Shown: positions 33,534-41,843 of the stretch, in pieces
Numbering within the stretch: position 1 is the first letter of the stretch
How the letters are laid out: every line of letters starts with the position of its first letter
Assembly (NCBI GenBank): GCA_958295845.1
Contig: OY282376.1
Coordinates: 4,539,022-4,603,021, forward strand
Source of the DNA: Caldilineaceae bacterium
GTDB lineage: Bacteria; Chloroflexota; Anaerolineae; Caldilineales; Caldilineaceae
Length of the DNA: 64,000 nucleotides
Direction of reading: 5' to 3'
The notes under the pieces: generated by a model
The model's database searches: none
Seen by the model: only the letters and a program-made list of their open reading frames with translations
What the model was told of the DNA's origin: nothing
Translations under genes and position numbers: made by a program

Positions 33534-35477
33534 TCAGGGCAGGCAGTAATCTGGAACATACGCATCGTCACCAAGCGTATTCTCAATGAATGCTGCCAGC
33601 CTCGGATCATAATCTGCGAGTGAAAACTGGCCTACTCCCAACCAGATTGGCACGGTATCTGCCCAGTATTCGTAATGATTTGTGGACGCGTATTGACCTG
33701 CCCACAACCCCTTTTCCATCGCTGCTGCGTATAGGGCCTGAAGTTGCCCGTCGAACGCTTGCGTGGGATTCATCCTTTGGTTGCTGGGGGCAGGCTGACT
33801 TCCGGGCGGTGACGGTCCCGCAGGCACACAACAACCCTGACTCTCAATGAGAGAATGATGAATTGCATGTGCCATTTCATGGATCGTTGTCTCGCAATTG
33901 GGTTTTGGCATCGACGACAAGCCTCCGCTCCTGGCGTTAATGATTACCTTGATTACAGGGTATTCAGCATTCGTGTTTGGTGCATACGACGCATTTCCAG
34001 GGTTGCCTCTGTAATTCACGGTGCGTAGAATTACTTTGGTGCGGTACTTTTTCAAGGCAGCCAGCAGATCGGATCGACTTGTCAACATCCCTGATATGAT
34101 CTCAGCCACTCTTTCGATTGCCAAATTCGATACGCCATTTGTCGCGGCGACAATCACTCCGTTCACCCTTTTCATGGCACGCATGTTTTCCCCCCACCCC
34201 TTACTCAGAGTCAACAATGACTCTTGGTCATTGTCGAGTAGTATACTTATCAAATTGGGCAGGTTGGCTACTTCCGAGGGCATTTGACCAGCCAAGTTGT
34301 TGTTGTAAAGGCGTAGCTGTTTCAGGTTGGTGAGTTTGCCCAACTCGTTCGGTATTGTGCCACTCAACTCGTTTGTGTCGAGGGACAGACTTATCAGGCT
34401 TGTTAGATTGCCCAGTTCTGGCGGTATTGAGCCACGCAACCCATTACCGTAGAGGACCAAGCCTGTTACGTTGCCATCTGTGTTTGTTGAGACACCATAC
34501 CACCTAGAAAGGGGAGCGTTGGACAGCCAGTTGTTGTTACGTGTCCAGTTGGGACCGTTCGTTGCGTGGTAGAGAGAGATCAGTGCTGCCCGCTCTGGGT
34601 TGGGGTCAGGCGTAGGGGTGGCAGTAGCTGTTGGCGTGGCTACAACAGTCGTGGGTGTAGTGGTAGCTGTTGGCGTGGCTACAACAGTCGTGGGTGTAGT
34701 GGTAGCTGTTGGCGTGGCTACAACAGTCGTGGGTGTAGTGGTAGCTGTTGGCGTAGCCACACTAGTTGTTGAGGCAGCAACAGGTACGATGATCTTTGCA
34801 TAGTTTGACCACGGGCCTCTGGTTTCATCAGTACTGAAACCAGCTACCACATAGTAATAAGTGCTCCCTGTTTCGGTGTTATCGTCAACATAGGACAAAG
34901 ATGATGTGGCATTTAGAAACTCCCACGCGTCAGCAAACCATCTCCAAACCCCGTAATTTTGAGCATGGTCTACCGCGCTCCAACTCAACTGAACCGCACC
35001 GTTCATGGTAGCTGTAAGTACGGGTGCGGACGTAACTTCATGCGAAGAAGTGAGAGTGGATGTAGATGTCGGTGTAGGATTAGTCGTTTGAGGCCCAATC
35101 GCAACTACGTAATCAGACCATGTGGACGATTCGCCATTTTCCCCTCGTGCCCTGACTGTATACCAATACTTTCTACCAACGATGAAGGTTATGTGGCTGA
35201 ATTGTGTCTCTGAATGATTATCAACCAGATTCCCCCATTCATCATCCCATGCCCACACTTCATAACTCGTAGCGTTTGGGACTTCGTTCCACGAAAGATG
35301 TATCGCTGTGTCTACCTGCACGCTGACGATTGGCTTATCCAATGCCTGCTCTTGTGCCAGAACGGTGGATGGCAGCAACAGAATTACCAACACGAAAATC
35401 AGGGTTGCTTGTCTTACAGGACTTGCAATGAGGGTTAAATCCAATTCGCGATGAGCAGTTAAGCGTGTGCTTTTCAT
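33534..35477 (-). CDS. secreted FnIII-LRR-zincin metallopeptidase-like protein (647 aa)
   Basis: The N-terminal hydrophobic segment (LIFVLVILLLPSTVLAQ, residues 26-42) is a signal peptide. FnIII domains lie at about 45-130 and 150-235. Then comes a Thr/Pro linker of three 13-residue units (VATPTATTTPTTV, 240-279), then plant-type leucine-rich repeats (about 295-415; GSIPPELGNLTSLISLSL, GTIPNELGKLTNLKQLRL). The C-terminal domain holds HEMAH (533-537) in CETTIHEMAHAIHHSLIE and, 66 residues later, EYWAD (603-607), a plausible third zinc ligand as in gluzincins. Six or more Cys lie in the C-terminal third. GAGGGAG precedes the ATG. A secreted protease targeted by adhesion modules is the simplest reading. 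Confidence 0.85.
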   Translation of the reverse strand: MKSTRLTAHRELDLTLIASPVRQATLIFVLVILLLPSTVLAQEQALDKPIVSVQVDTAIHLSWNEVPNATSYEVWAWDDEWGNLVDNHSETQFSHITFIVGRKYWYTVRARGENGESSTWSDYVVAIGPQTTNPTPTSTSTLTSSHEVTSAPVLTATMNGAVQLSWSAVDHAQNYGVWRWFADAWEFLNATSSLSYVDDNTETGSTYYYVVAGFSTDETRGPWSNYAKIIVPVAASTTSVATPTATTTPTTVVATPTATTTPTTVVATPTATTTPTTVVATPTATATPTPDPNPERAALISLYHATNGPNWTRNNNWLSNAPLSRWYGVSTNTDGNVTGLVLYGNGLRGSIPPELGNLTSLISLSLDTNELSGTIPNELGKLTNLKQLRLYNNNLAGQMPSEVANLPNLISILLDNDQESLLTLSKGWGENMRAMKRVNGVIVAATNGVSNLAIERVAEIISGMLTSRSDLLAALKKYRTKVILRTVNYRGNPGNASYAPNTNAEYPVIKVIINARSGGLSSMPKPNCETTIHEMAHAIHHSLIESQGCCVPAGPSPPGSQPAPSNQRMNPTQAFDGQLQALYAAAMEKGLWAGQYASTNHYEYWADTVPIWLGVGQFSLADYDPRLAAFIENTLGDDAYVPDYCLP

Positions 35478-36065
35478 GTGGTGCTCCCTCAGTGGACGTG
35501 AATGATTGGAATCACGACAACAGCTGGTCAGCCCTGGTGGCCAGAGATTGGGCGCAGTGCGCCCAACCATCCAGCATCACAAGACGCTAGAGAACATATG
35601 GCTATTGTCGCACCGAACGTCTAACTCGATCCGTTCAATTGAACCGAACAACAGGTAAAAGGGACGCAACAGGGGTGGAGCGGATTTGCCGCAGTTCAGG
35701 ACGAAGGTGAAAAGGTTGTGGTTGTGATCATCGCAAAAAGCAGAAGTAAATGCGCGATATGTGAGGAAGAAACACCATGGTGTGTTTTCTATCGCGCAAC
35801 TAAACTCCAAGGGGTAACAATTTGCGATAACTGGATTTTTGGATCGCATCGCGGTGCCCCCTTGTGCGCGACAGAAAAACAAGTAGCCACCACAGCAACA
35901 CTTGCTCGCTATGCGACAAGGGGACGCAATGCGTCCTTGTCTTCTGTCGCTTTGATAGCGATTGTGTTGCTGTGGTGAGAGAAGTCTGCCACAACAAACC
36001 AAAACAATCAAGCACCGATAAACCACTTATTTCAAGAAAAAATTCAAGGTTGACATCTTGTGAAG
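35478..36065. other. intergenic stretch, lower GC, no gene seen
   Basis: About 590 bp between the metallopeptidase gene and the intact IS. Composition is closer to 48% GC by eye, lower than most of the window. Frames of up to 149 codons exist, but they are Cys-rich nonsense without motifs or ribosome binding sites. It may be imported DNA. Confidence 0.4.
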
Positions 36066-37318
36066 TGGGCCCCAAAAACTGGACCACAAGCTAAGGTGTA
36101 TAATGGAGCAATTCACCGAGCCTGTGAAGGGGCATCACGATGGTCAAAAAGCGGCGGCGACACACGGCGGCCTTCAAGTTTCGGGTGGCGCTGGAGGCGC
36201 TTGAAGGCAGTAAGACGATTAGCCAGTTATCGAGTGAACACGAGATTCATGCCAATCAGATAGGAGCCTGGAAACGGCAGCTGCTGGAAGACGGGCCCCG
36301 GGTCTTCGCCAGCAATGGCGAGCGCAAGCAACGGGAGCAGGAGGCGCAGGAAGCAGAACTTTATGAACAGATCGGGCGGCTCAAGATGGAACTTGAGTGG
36401 CTGAAAAAAAAGTTGCCCACTTCGGTTCGTGAGAGACGGCGCATGGTCGATGTATCAGATCCGACTCTGAGTGTACGGCACCAAGGTAAATTGCTCGGGC
36501 TCAGTCGTTCCTCCATCTACTATCAGGCGGTTCCCGAATCAGCGCTGAACCTGCATCTGATGCGCCTGATTAACGAGCAGTACTTGCGCACGCCCTTCTA
36601 TGGCTGGCTCAAGACGGTTGCTTATCTGCGCCGACTGGGCTATGCGATCAATGGCAAACGGGTGAGACGGTTGATGTGTCTGATGGGCATTCAAGCCATC
36701 TACCCCAGGAGAAGCAGTAGTTCTCCGGGCCAGGGGCATAAACGCTATCCCAATCTCTTGCGCAATCTGCCGATTACGCATGTCAACCAGGTTTGGAGCG
36801 CTGACATCACCTGTGTGCCGACGCTGCGCGGCTTCATGTACCTGGCCGCTGTCATCGACTGGCACAGCCGCTATGTACTCGCCTGGCAGCTTTCCAACAT
36901 CCTGGACGGCATCTTCTGTCTCGATGCTCTGCGCCAGGCGCTCAGCAAAGGTCGGCCCAAAATCTTCAATACCGACCAGGGCGCACAATGCACGGCCGAT
37001 GCCTTCACATCCTGCCTGCTCGCAGCCAACATTCAGGTCAGCATGGATGGCCGCGGCCGCGCCCTCGACAACTTCTTCTGCGAACGTCTATGGCGCAGCG
37101 TCAAATATGAGAACATCTATCTCAACCAGTATGATACGGTGCGTGAGCTGCAAACCGGCTTATGCGTATATTTCGACTTCTACAACCATGAGCGACCACA
37201 TCAAAGTCTCAACTATCGCACGCCGGCGGAAGAGCACTTCGTGCTCTGATGGCGGCAGACCGCATCCGTCCGGATGCACCTTATTGTTCCCGTTTCGTGG
37301 TCCAAGGATTGGGGCTCA
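36066..37318 (+). mobile_element. intact IS3-family insertion sequence (1253 bp)
   Basis: Imperfect terminal inverted repeats, TGGGCCCCAAAAACTGGACC at the left and TGAGCCCCAATCCTTGGACC (as its complement) at the right, match at 17 of 23 positions. Ends are TG...CA as in the family. One transposase gene fills it. A TATAAT -10 lies at 36099-36104, inside the left end. No clear target duplication flanks it. Confidence 0.9.
36140..37249 (+). CDS. IS3-family transposase, OrfA and OrfB in one frame (369 aa)
   Basis: The N-terminal part (1-90) is an HTH (ALEALEGSKTISQLSSEHEI) with a leucine zipper (EAELYEQIGRLKMELEWLKK). It continues through AAA AAA AAG (36404-36412), the usual slippery site, into the OrfB part without a frame change: HTH_21 region (RTPFYGWLKTVAYLRRLGYA) and rve integrase core with D in VWSADITCV, D in FNTDQGAQ and E in DNFFCERLWRSVKYE. 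The C-terminus has the family mark HERPHQSLNYRTPAE. All DDE residues are present, so it is probably active. A start with AAGGGG upstream was chosen. Confidence 0.92.
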   Translation: MVKKRRRHTAAFKFRVALEALEGSKTISQLSSEHEIHANQIGAWKRQLLEDGPRVFASNGERKQREQEAQEAELYEQIGRLKMELEWLKKKLPTSVRERRRMVDVSDPTLSVRHQGKLLGLSRSSIYYQAVPESALNLHLMRLINEQYLRTPFYGWLKTVAYLRRLGYAINGKRVRRLMCLMGIQAIYPRRSSSSPGQGHKRYPNLLRNLPITHVNQVWSADITCVPTLRGFMYLAAVIDWHSRYVLAWQLSNILDGIFCLDALRQALSKGRPKIFNTDQGAQCTADAFTSCLLAANIQVSMDGRGRALDNFFCERLWRSVKYENIYLNQYDTVRELQTGLCVYFDFYNHERPHQSLNYRTPAEEHFVL

Positions 37319-37547
37319 CCATATGATTTCTTGCGTTCGTTTTGGTTTCATTATGCGAGTTTATATCCTGACAACCCCAAATCCCATCAATTTCGAGAGG
37401 GCTATGGAGGGTCTACACCCGTCTACTGGGTCAAAGGTACAACATTTGGGATTAGGCAGACTGTAGGGACATGTTTTCTTGTCACTCATGTAATTGGGGA
37501 AGATGTTGGGATGTGAATTGACCTGCCCCCGATGTTTGTACCGCCTG

Positions 37548-38376
37548 TTATGTTAGTCCGACAAGCACGGGGACAGGGTCGGCAGGCAAGAGGGCCTCAG
37601 GCGCCGGCGGCCAGTAGCCCAGGGAGCTGTGCGTTCTGACCTGGTTGTAAATCCGTCTGTACTGCTCCGTCAGCACACGCACCTCCAGCAACGTATAGAA
37701 GACCTCTCTGTCCAGCAGTTCGTCTCTCAACTGCCCGTTGAAACTCGCACCCGTTCTCCCACGGCGACTCAGGCTCGATGCAGAGCGGCCTGGCTCCCGC
37801 CCGCCCAAGCCACTCACGCACAGCCCGGGCCGTAAACGCCGGCCCGTTATCCGAGCGAATATGGTCGGGCACGCCTCTGAGCACCATCAATGCGGCCAGC
37901 ACCTCTATCACATCGGCAGACCGTATGCTGCGCGCAGCCCGGATCGCCAGACACTCTCTGCTGTATTCGTCGATGACGGTCAGCAACCGCACTCTTGTGC
38001 CGTCATGGAGCCTCAAATGCACAAAGTCGTAGGCCCACACATGGTCGTTCCACGCAGGCCGCAGACGCACACACGAGCCGTCATTGAGTCACAGAAGCCC
38101 TCTCTTCGGCTGCTTCGCCGGTACCCTAAGCCCTTCACGTCGCCATATCCTCTCCACACGCTTGTAGTTTACATGCCAGCCACGATGCCTCAATAGGGCA
38201 GTGTTCCTACGGTAACCGTACCTGCCGAACTGACTGGCCAACGCCACGATCTCCTCGGTCAGCGCCTTCTCGTCCTCCACCGGTCTCGGCTTGTATCGTT
38301 GTGTGGCGCGAGGATGACCCAGCACCCTGCAGGCGCATCGCTCCGAAACCCCAAAAAGCGCTTTCACGTGGTCCAC
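37548..38376 (-). pseudogene. IS407-like transposase OrfB, inactivated by a nonsense codon and a frameshift
   Basis: The first part matches OrfB (YGYRRNTALLRHRGWHVNYK, RIWRREGLRVP). At 38089-38091 a TGA replaces the Trp expected in GL(L)WLNDGS, and the frame continues correctly after it (LNDGSCVRLRP, then DHVWAYDFV with the first catalytic Asp). Around 37755-37770, after PESPWENG, a small deletion shifts the frame. The true C-terminus continues in another frame as SFNGQLRDELLDREVFYTL and YNQVRTHSSLGYWPPAPE. Two independent lesions make a functional product unlikely. Confidence 0.9.
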
Positions 38377-38399
38377 ACACTGGCGGCGACGTGAAGGAC

Positions 38400-38678
38400 T
38401 CAGAAGTCTCCCTCAGACGCCTCCCTCAGTATCTGGTTGTCCAGCGTCAGGTCCGCCACCGCTCTTTTCAGGCGGCTGTTCTCCAACTCCAGACGCTTCA
38501 GGCGCCTGGCCTGGTCGATCCTGTGACCCCCGTACTCGCTGCGCCAGCGGTAGAAGGTCTGCTCGGTCACTCCGATCCTGCGGGCTGCCTCAGCCACTGT
38601 GCTGCCGTCGGCTATCGCTACCTCGGCCTCTCTCAGCTTGTTGATCACCTGCTCCGGCGAGTGTCTCCTCTTGGCCAT
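38400..38678 (-). CDS. IS407-like OrfA (92 aa)
   Basis: A DNA-binding protein of the transposon with an HTH_Tnp_1 domain (SPEQVINKLREAEVAIADGS, EAARRIGVTEQTFYRWRSEY) and a C-terminal leucine zipper (RLKRLELENSRLKRAVADLT). It is intact, but its partner OrfB is broken. In the family, a -1 frameshift would join it to OrfB. Confidence 0.88.
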   Translation of the reverse strand: MAKRRHSPEQVINKLREAEVAIADGSTVAEAARRIGVTEQTFYRWRSEYGGHRIDQARRLKRLELENSRLKRAVADLTLDNQILREASEGDF

Positions 38679-38765
38679 CTTTCCCCCTTTCTGCAGCCCA
38701 ATTCTAACATATTACCTGGACTAGTTCTTGGGGGGCAGGTCAACTGGAGAAAGCTGGTGGGGGTG

Positions 38766-39050
38766 GAGACATAGTCGACAGGACACCTTACTTTGGACAC
38801 CTTGCTGGGGAAGTATACACACGGTGGCTAGTAAGGGCGGGGCGTTGCGGGGGCGCGGAACTGCAAGGGGAACTGCGGGGGATAGGGGGGAGACACTGTT
38901 GGCTAGACACCTTTCTTTAGACACTTTGCCGGGGGAGAACAGACACGGTGGTCTAGTTAGGGCGGGGCGTTGCGGGGGCGCAGCCCCTGCACAAGGGAGG
39001 GCCGAAGGCCCGGACGCCCAGAACTGCAGTGGTCAGTGGTCAGTGATCGG
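38766..39050 (+). repeat. two family D copies in tandem, flanked by family C
   Basis: Copy 3a (38766-38857) is truncated after 'gcgttgcgggggcgcggaac'. Copy 3b (38889-39019) is complete, with the structured core at 38960-39019 (outer stem GGGCG/CGCCC). Heptamers 'cagtggtcagtggtcagtg' follow (39027-39060) and run into the 3' end of the next gene. Confidence 0.85.
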
Positions 39051-39057
39051 TGGTCAG

Positions 39058-40296
39058 TTAGTGGTTGAGGGCGGCGGTGATGTCGGCGATGATGTCGTGG
39101 GGGTCTTCGGCGCCGACTGCGAGGCGGACGAGGCCGTCCGAGATGCCGACTGCGGCGCGCTGGGCGGGGGAGAGGGCGCGGTGGGAGGCGTGGCTGGGGT
39201 AGAGGACGAGTGAGTAGATGTCGCCGACGGTTGTGGCGGGCTGGACCATCTGGAGGGCTTCGAGGAAGCGGAAGACGTCGGGCTGGGCGGCGTTTTTGAG
39301 CTCGAGGGCGACGACGGCGCCGTAGCCGTGGCCGCGGAAGAGGTCGCGGGCGATGTGGTGCTGGGGATGGTCGGGCAGGCCGGGGTAGGTGACGCGGGCG
39401 AGGGCGGGGTGCGCGCTGAGCTGTTGGGCGACGGCGGCGGCGTTGCGGCACTGGCGCTCGACGCGCAGGGGCATGGTCTTCATGCCGCGGTGGAGGAGCC
39501 AGGCTTCGTGGGGGCCGAGGTTGGCGCCGGTCTTTTTGAGGAAATCCCAGAAGGCGGGGCGCATTTGGTTGCGGGCCACGACTACGCCGCCGAGGACGTC
39601 GCCATGGCCGCCGATGTACTTGGTGGCGCTGTGGATGACGACGTCGACGCCGTGGGCGAGGGGGCGGAGGAGCATGGGGGTGGCGAAGGTGTTGTCGACG
39701 AGCAGGAGGGTGTTGTGGGCGCGGCAGAGCTGGGCGAGGCGGGGGATGTCGACGACTTTGAGGAGCGGGTTGGAGATGGTCTCGACGATGAGGAGGACGG
39801 GCGCCTCGCGGGCGAGGAGCTGTTCGACGGCGTCGAGGTCGGTGGCGTCGACGAAGAGGCCCTTGACGCCGTATTGGGGCCAGAGGTTGTCGACGAGGGA
39901 GTAGGTGGCGCCGTAGCAGTCCTGGGCGGCGGCGACGGTGGCGCCGGCGCGGAGACCGCAGGCGGACATGGCAAGGTGAATGGCGGCCATGCCGCTGCCG
40001 GTGGCGAGGGCGAAGTGGTCGGCGGCGCGGTCGGGCATGTCGTGGCATTCGAGTTCGACGACGGCGTCTTCGAAGGCGGATACGGTGGGGTTGCCGTAGC
40101 GACCGTAGACGTAGAGGTCGGGGTCGCCGCCGAGGGCGCTGTCGAGGTGGGTTGTGTCGTCGTAGACGTAGCCGATGCTGGGGATGATGCCGCTGACGAC
40201 GGGGGCGGAGGAGACGGGGTTGGGGGACGGGGCATAGCGGCGGGTTTCGCCGCTGTGGAGGGCTTTGCTGTTTATTGATTTGGGCGTGAATGGCAT
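39058..40296 (-). CDS. Cys/Met-metabolism PLP-dependent enzyme (cystathionine gamma-synthase / methionine gamma-lyase family)
   Basis: 412 residues. The PLP Lys is in VIHSATKYIGGHGDVLGG. YGRYGNPT near 65 and ATGSGMAAIHLAMSA near 100 are phosphate and ring-binding segments, and LLLVDNTFATPMLLRP has the Asp that pairs with the PLP nitrogen. The C-terminal domain has the usual SLVLYPSHASHRAL and ISDGLVRLAVGAEDPHDII. This family covers gamma-synthases, gamma-lyases, beta-lyases and O-acetylhomoserine sulfhydrylases; the sequence alone does not choose. The last codon and the TAA stop (CTC AAC CAC TAA) lie in the family C repeat. It is monocistronic. Confidence 0.92.
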   Translation of the reverse strand: MPFTPKSINSKALHSGETRRYAPSPNPVSSAPVVSGIIPSIGYVYDDTTHLDSALGGDPDLYVYGRYGNPTVSAFEDAVVELECHDMPDRAADHFALATGSGMAAIHLAMSACGLRAGATVAAAQDCYGATYSLVDNLWPQYGVKGLFVDATDLDAVEQLLAREAPVLLIVETISNPLLKVVDIPRLAQLCRAHNTLLLVDNTFATPMLLRPLAHGVDVVIHSATKYIGGHGDVLGGVVVARNQMRPAFWDFLKKTGANLGPHEAWLLHRGMKTMPLRVERQCRNAAAVAQQLSAHPALARVTYPGLPDHPQHHIARDLFRGHGYGAVVALELKNAAQPDVFRFLEALQMVQPATTVGDIYSLVLYPSHASHRALSPAQRAAVGISDGLVRLAVGAEDPHDIIADITAALNH

Positions 40297-40339
40297 GGTA
40301 TTGGGTGGGTGGTTGATTGGCGGGATTGGGAGCTTGTTT

Positions 40340-40570
40340 GGCCGCGGAGGGCTATGGAAAACACCTTTTTAACCACGGAGGGCCACTGAGGGTCACGGAG
40401 AACTGCGACTTCAACACCTTTAACCACGGAGGGCCACTGAAGGTCACGGAGAACTGCAACTTCAACACCTTTTGTCCACGGAGGGCCACGGAGAACTGCA
40501 ACTTCAACACCTCTTGTCCACGGAGGGCCACTGAGGGCCATGGAGAACACCTTTCTTTGGCCGGGAAGGG
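40340..40570 (+). repeat. family A repeat modules (kinked variant)
   Basis: Four or five modules of the form 'accacggagggccactgagg' with 'gtcacggagaactgc' and 'aacttcaacacctttt' joints. It shares the 'ccactgaggg' variant with 17090-17430. All are on the + strand. From 40571 to 40684 nothing is seen. Confidence 0.85.
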
Positions 40571-40684
40571 TTGCGGAGGGAGGCCTGGTGAGGGTGGCGC
40601 AGGGCATGGCTGTCGGGAGGTGCTGAAGAGCGAGTTGTGGCGCGGTTCGGTGGCGGGATGCTTTTGGGTGTGGGCGCGGGCGGG

Positions 40685-41695
40685 TTATGAGTAGAGCATG
40701 GGCAGGCTGCGGCGCATGATTTCGTAGTTTTCGAGGGCGCGGCCGGCTCCGAGGGCTACGCAGGCCATGGGGTTTTCGGCGACGTAGGCGGGGACGCCGG
40801 TCTCGTGTGTGAAGAGTGAGGCAATGAGACGGAGCTGTGCGCCGCCGCCGGTGATGACCATGCCGCGGTCGATGATGTCGGCGGCGAGCTCGGGCGGCGC
40901 TTTTTCGAGGGTGGAGCGCACGGTACGCACGATGGCCTGCAGGGGTTCGAGCATGGCCTCGATCACTTCGCTGTTGGTCACTTCGATGGTCTTGGGGAGG
41001 CCGTTGATCTGGTCGCGTCCGCGGACTTCGATGGCGCGGTCTTCTTCGGTGGGCAGGGCGGAGCCGATGGCGATTTTGATCTCTTCGGCGGTCTGTTCGC
41101 CGATCAGGAGGTTGTACTTCTTGCGGATGTAGGCGACGATGGACTCGTCGAGACGGTTGCCGCCGACGCGAACGCTGCTCCAGACGACGATGTCGTACAT
41201 GGAGACGATGGCGGCTTCGGTGGTGCCGCCGCCCATATCGACGACCATGTTTCCGGTTGGGGTGCCGATGGGGAGGCCGGCGCCGTAGGCTGCGGCGAGC
41301 GGTTCGGGGATGAGATAGGCTGCGCCGGCGCCGGCCTGCATGGCGGCGTCGTGGACGGCGCGCTCTTCGACGGAGGTGACGCCGCGGGGGGTGCTGATCA
41401 TCACCCTGGGCTTGAAGAGGGGGAAGCGGCCGCAAACGTCCTGAATGAATTTGCGCAGCATGGCCTCGGTGACGACGAAGTCGGCGATGACGCCATCGCG
41501 CATGGGGCGTATGACTTCTATGCTCTCCGGGGTGCGGCCGAGGGTGTCGTAGGCTTCGTGGCCGATGAGGACCATCTTGTTGGCATCGCGGCGAATGGCC
41601 ACGACGGATGGTTCGTGCAGGACGATCCCCCGTCCATGTACGTGTACAAGAACGTTGACTGTGCCGAGGTCGATTCCAATCTGTTTTTCAAACAT
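40685..41695 (-). CDS. mreB: MreB, actin-like rod-shape protein
   Basis: 336 residues, full length. It forms membrane-bound filaments that direct cell-wall synthesis. The actin-fold motifs are present: phosphate 1 IGIDLGTVNVLVHV, connect 1 PRGVTSVEERAVHDAA, phosphate 2 VVDMGGGTTEAAIV, and adenosine-binding GMVITGGGAQLRLIASLF. No mreC, mreD, rodA or pbp2 is adjacent, so it is an isolated copy. No good ribosome binding site is seen. With the L,D-transpeptidase it indicates a peptidoglycan wall. Confidence 0.95.
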   Translation of the reverse strand: MFEKQIGIDLGTVNVLVHVHGRGIVLHEPSVVAIRRDANKMVLIGHEAYDTLGRTPESIEVIRPMRDGVIADFVVTEAMLRKFIQDVCGRFPLFKPRVMISTPRGVTSVEERAVHDAAMQAGAGAAYLIPEPLAAAYGAGLPIGTPTGNMVVDMGGGTTEAAIVSMYDIVVWSSVRVGGNRLDESIVAYIRKKYNLLIGEQTAEEIKIAIGSALPTEEDRAIEVRGRDQINGLPKTIEVTNSEVIEAMLEPLQAIVRTVRSTLEKAPPELAADIIDRGMVITGGGAQLRLIASLFTHETGVPAYVAENPMACVALGAGRALENYEIMRRSLPMLYS

Positions 41696-41843
41696 AGATT
41701 TAATTCGTATCTGTTGTAGGTCAGGATGCAGGGGAGACTGGATTTAGTGAGCGAAACGCGACCGAATCGGTGTTGCGTGCGGTCATGTCCAGTTTTTGCC
41801 CATAGAACTTGGCATTGTGTAGCTAAGGATTTACGTCCCCACT

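Larger units (their letters stand above)
37519..38742 (-). mobile_element. decayed IS3-family element, IS407-like (1224 bp)
   Basis: Terminal inverted repeats TGACCTGCCCCC are identical for 12 bp at both ends (37519-37530 and, inverted, 38731-38742). It contains an intact orfA and a broken orfB on the minus strand. It starts 200 bp after the end of the other IS. No target duplication is evident. Confidence 0.88.

Noticed and set aside
35577..36026. 149-codon minus-strand frame
   Set aside because: Very Cys-rich, no ribosome binding site, no motifs. It is probably chance in lower-GC DNA.
36061..37325. Target-site duplications around the intact IS3-family element
   Set aside because: The bases just outside the two ends (aag and cca) do not match, so no duplication can be claimed.
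37274..37516. 80-codon frame between the two IS elements, which could be a gene remnant
   Set aside because: It begins inside the end of the first IS and shows no recognisable motif. It may be a fragment of an interrupted gene, but I cannot support it.
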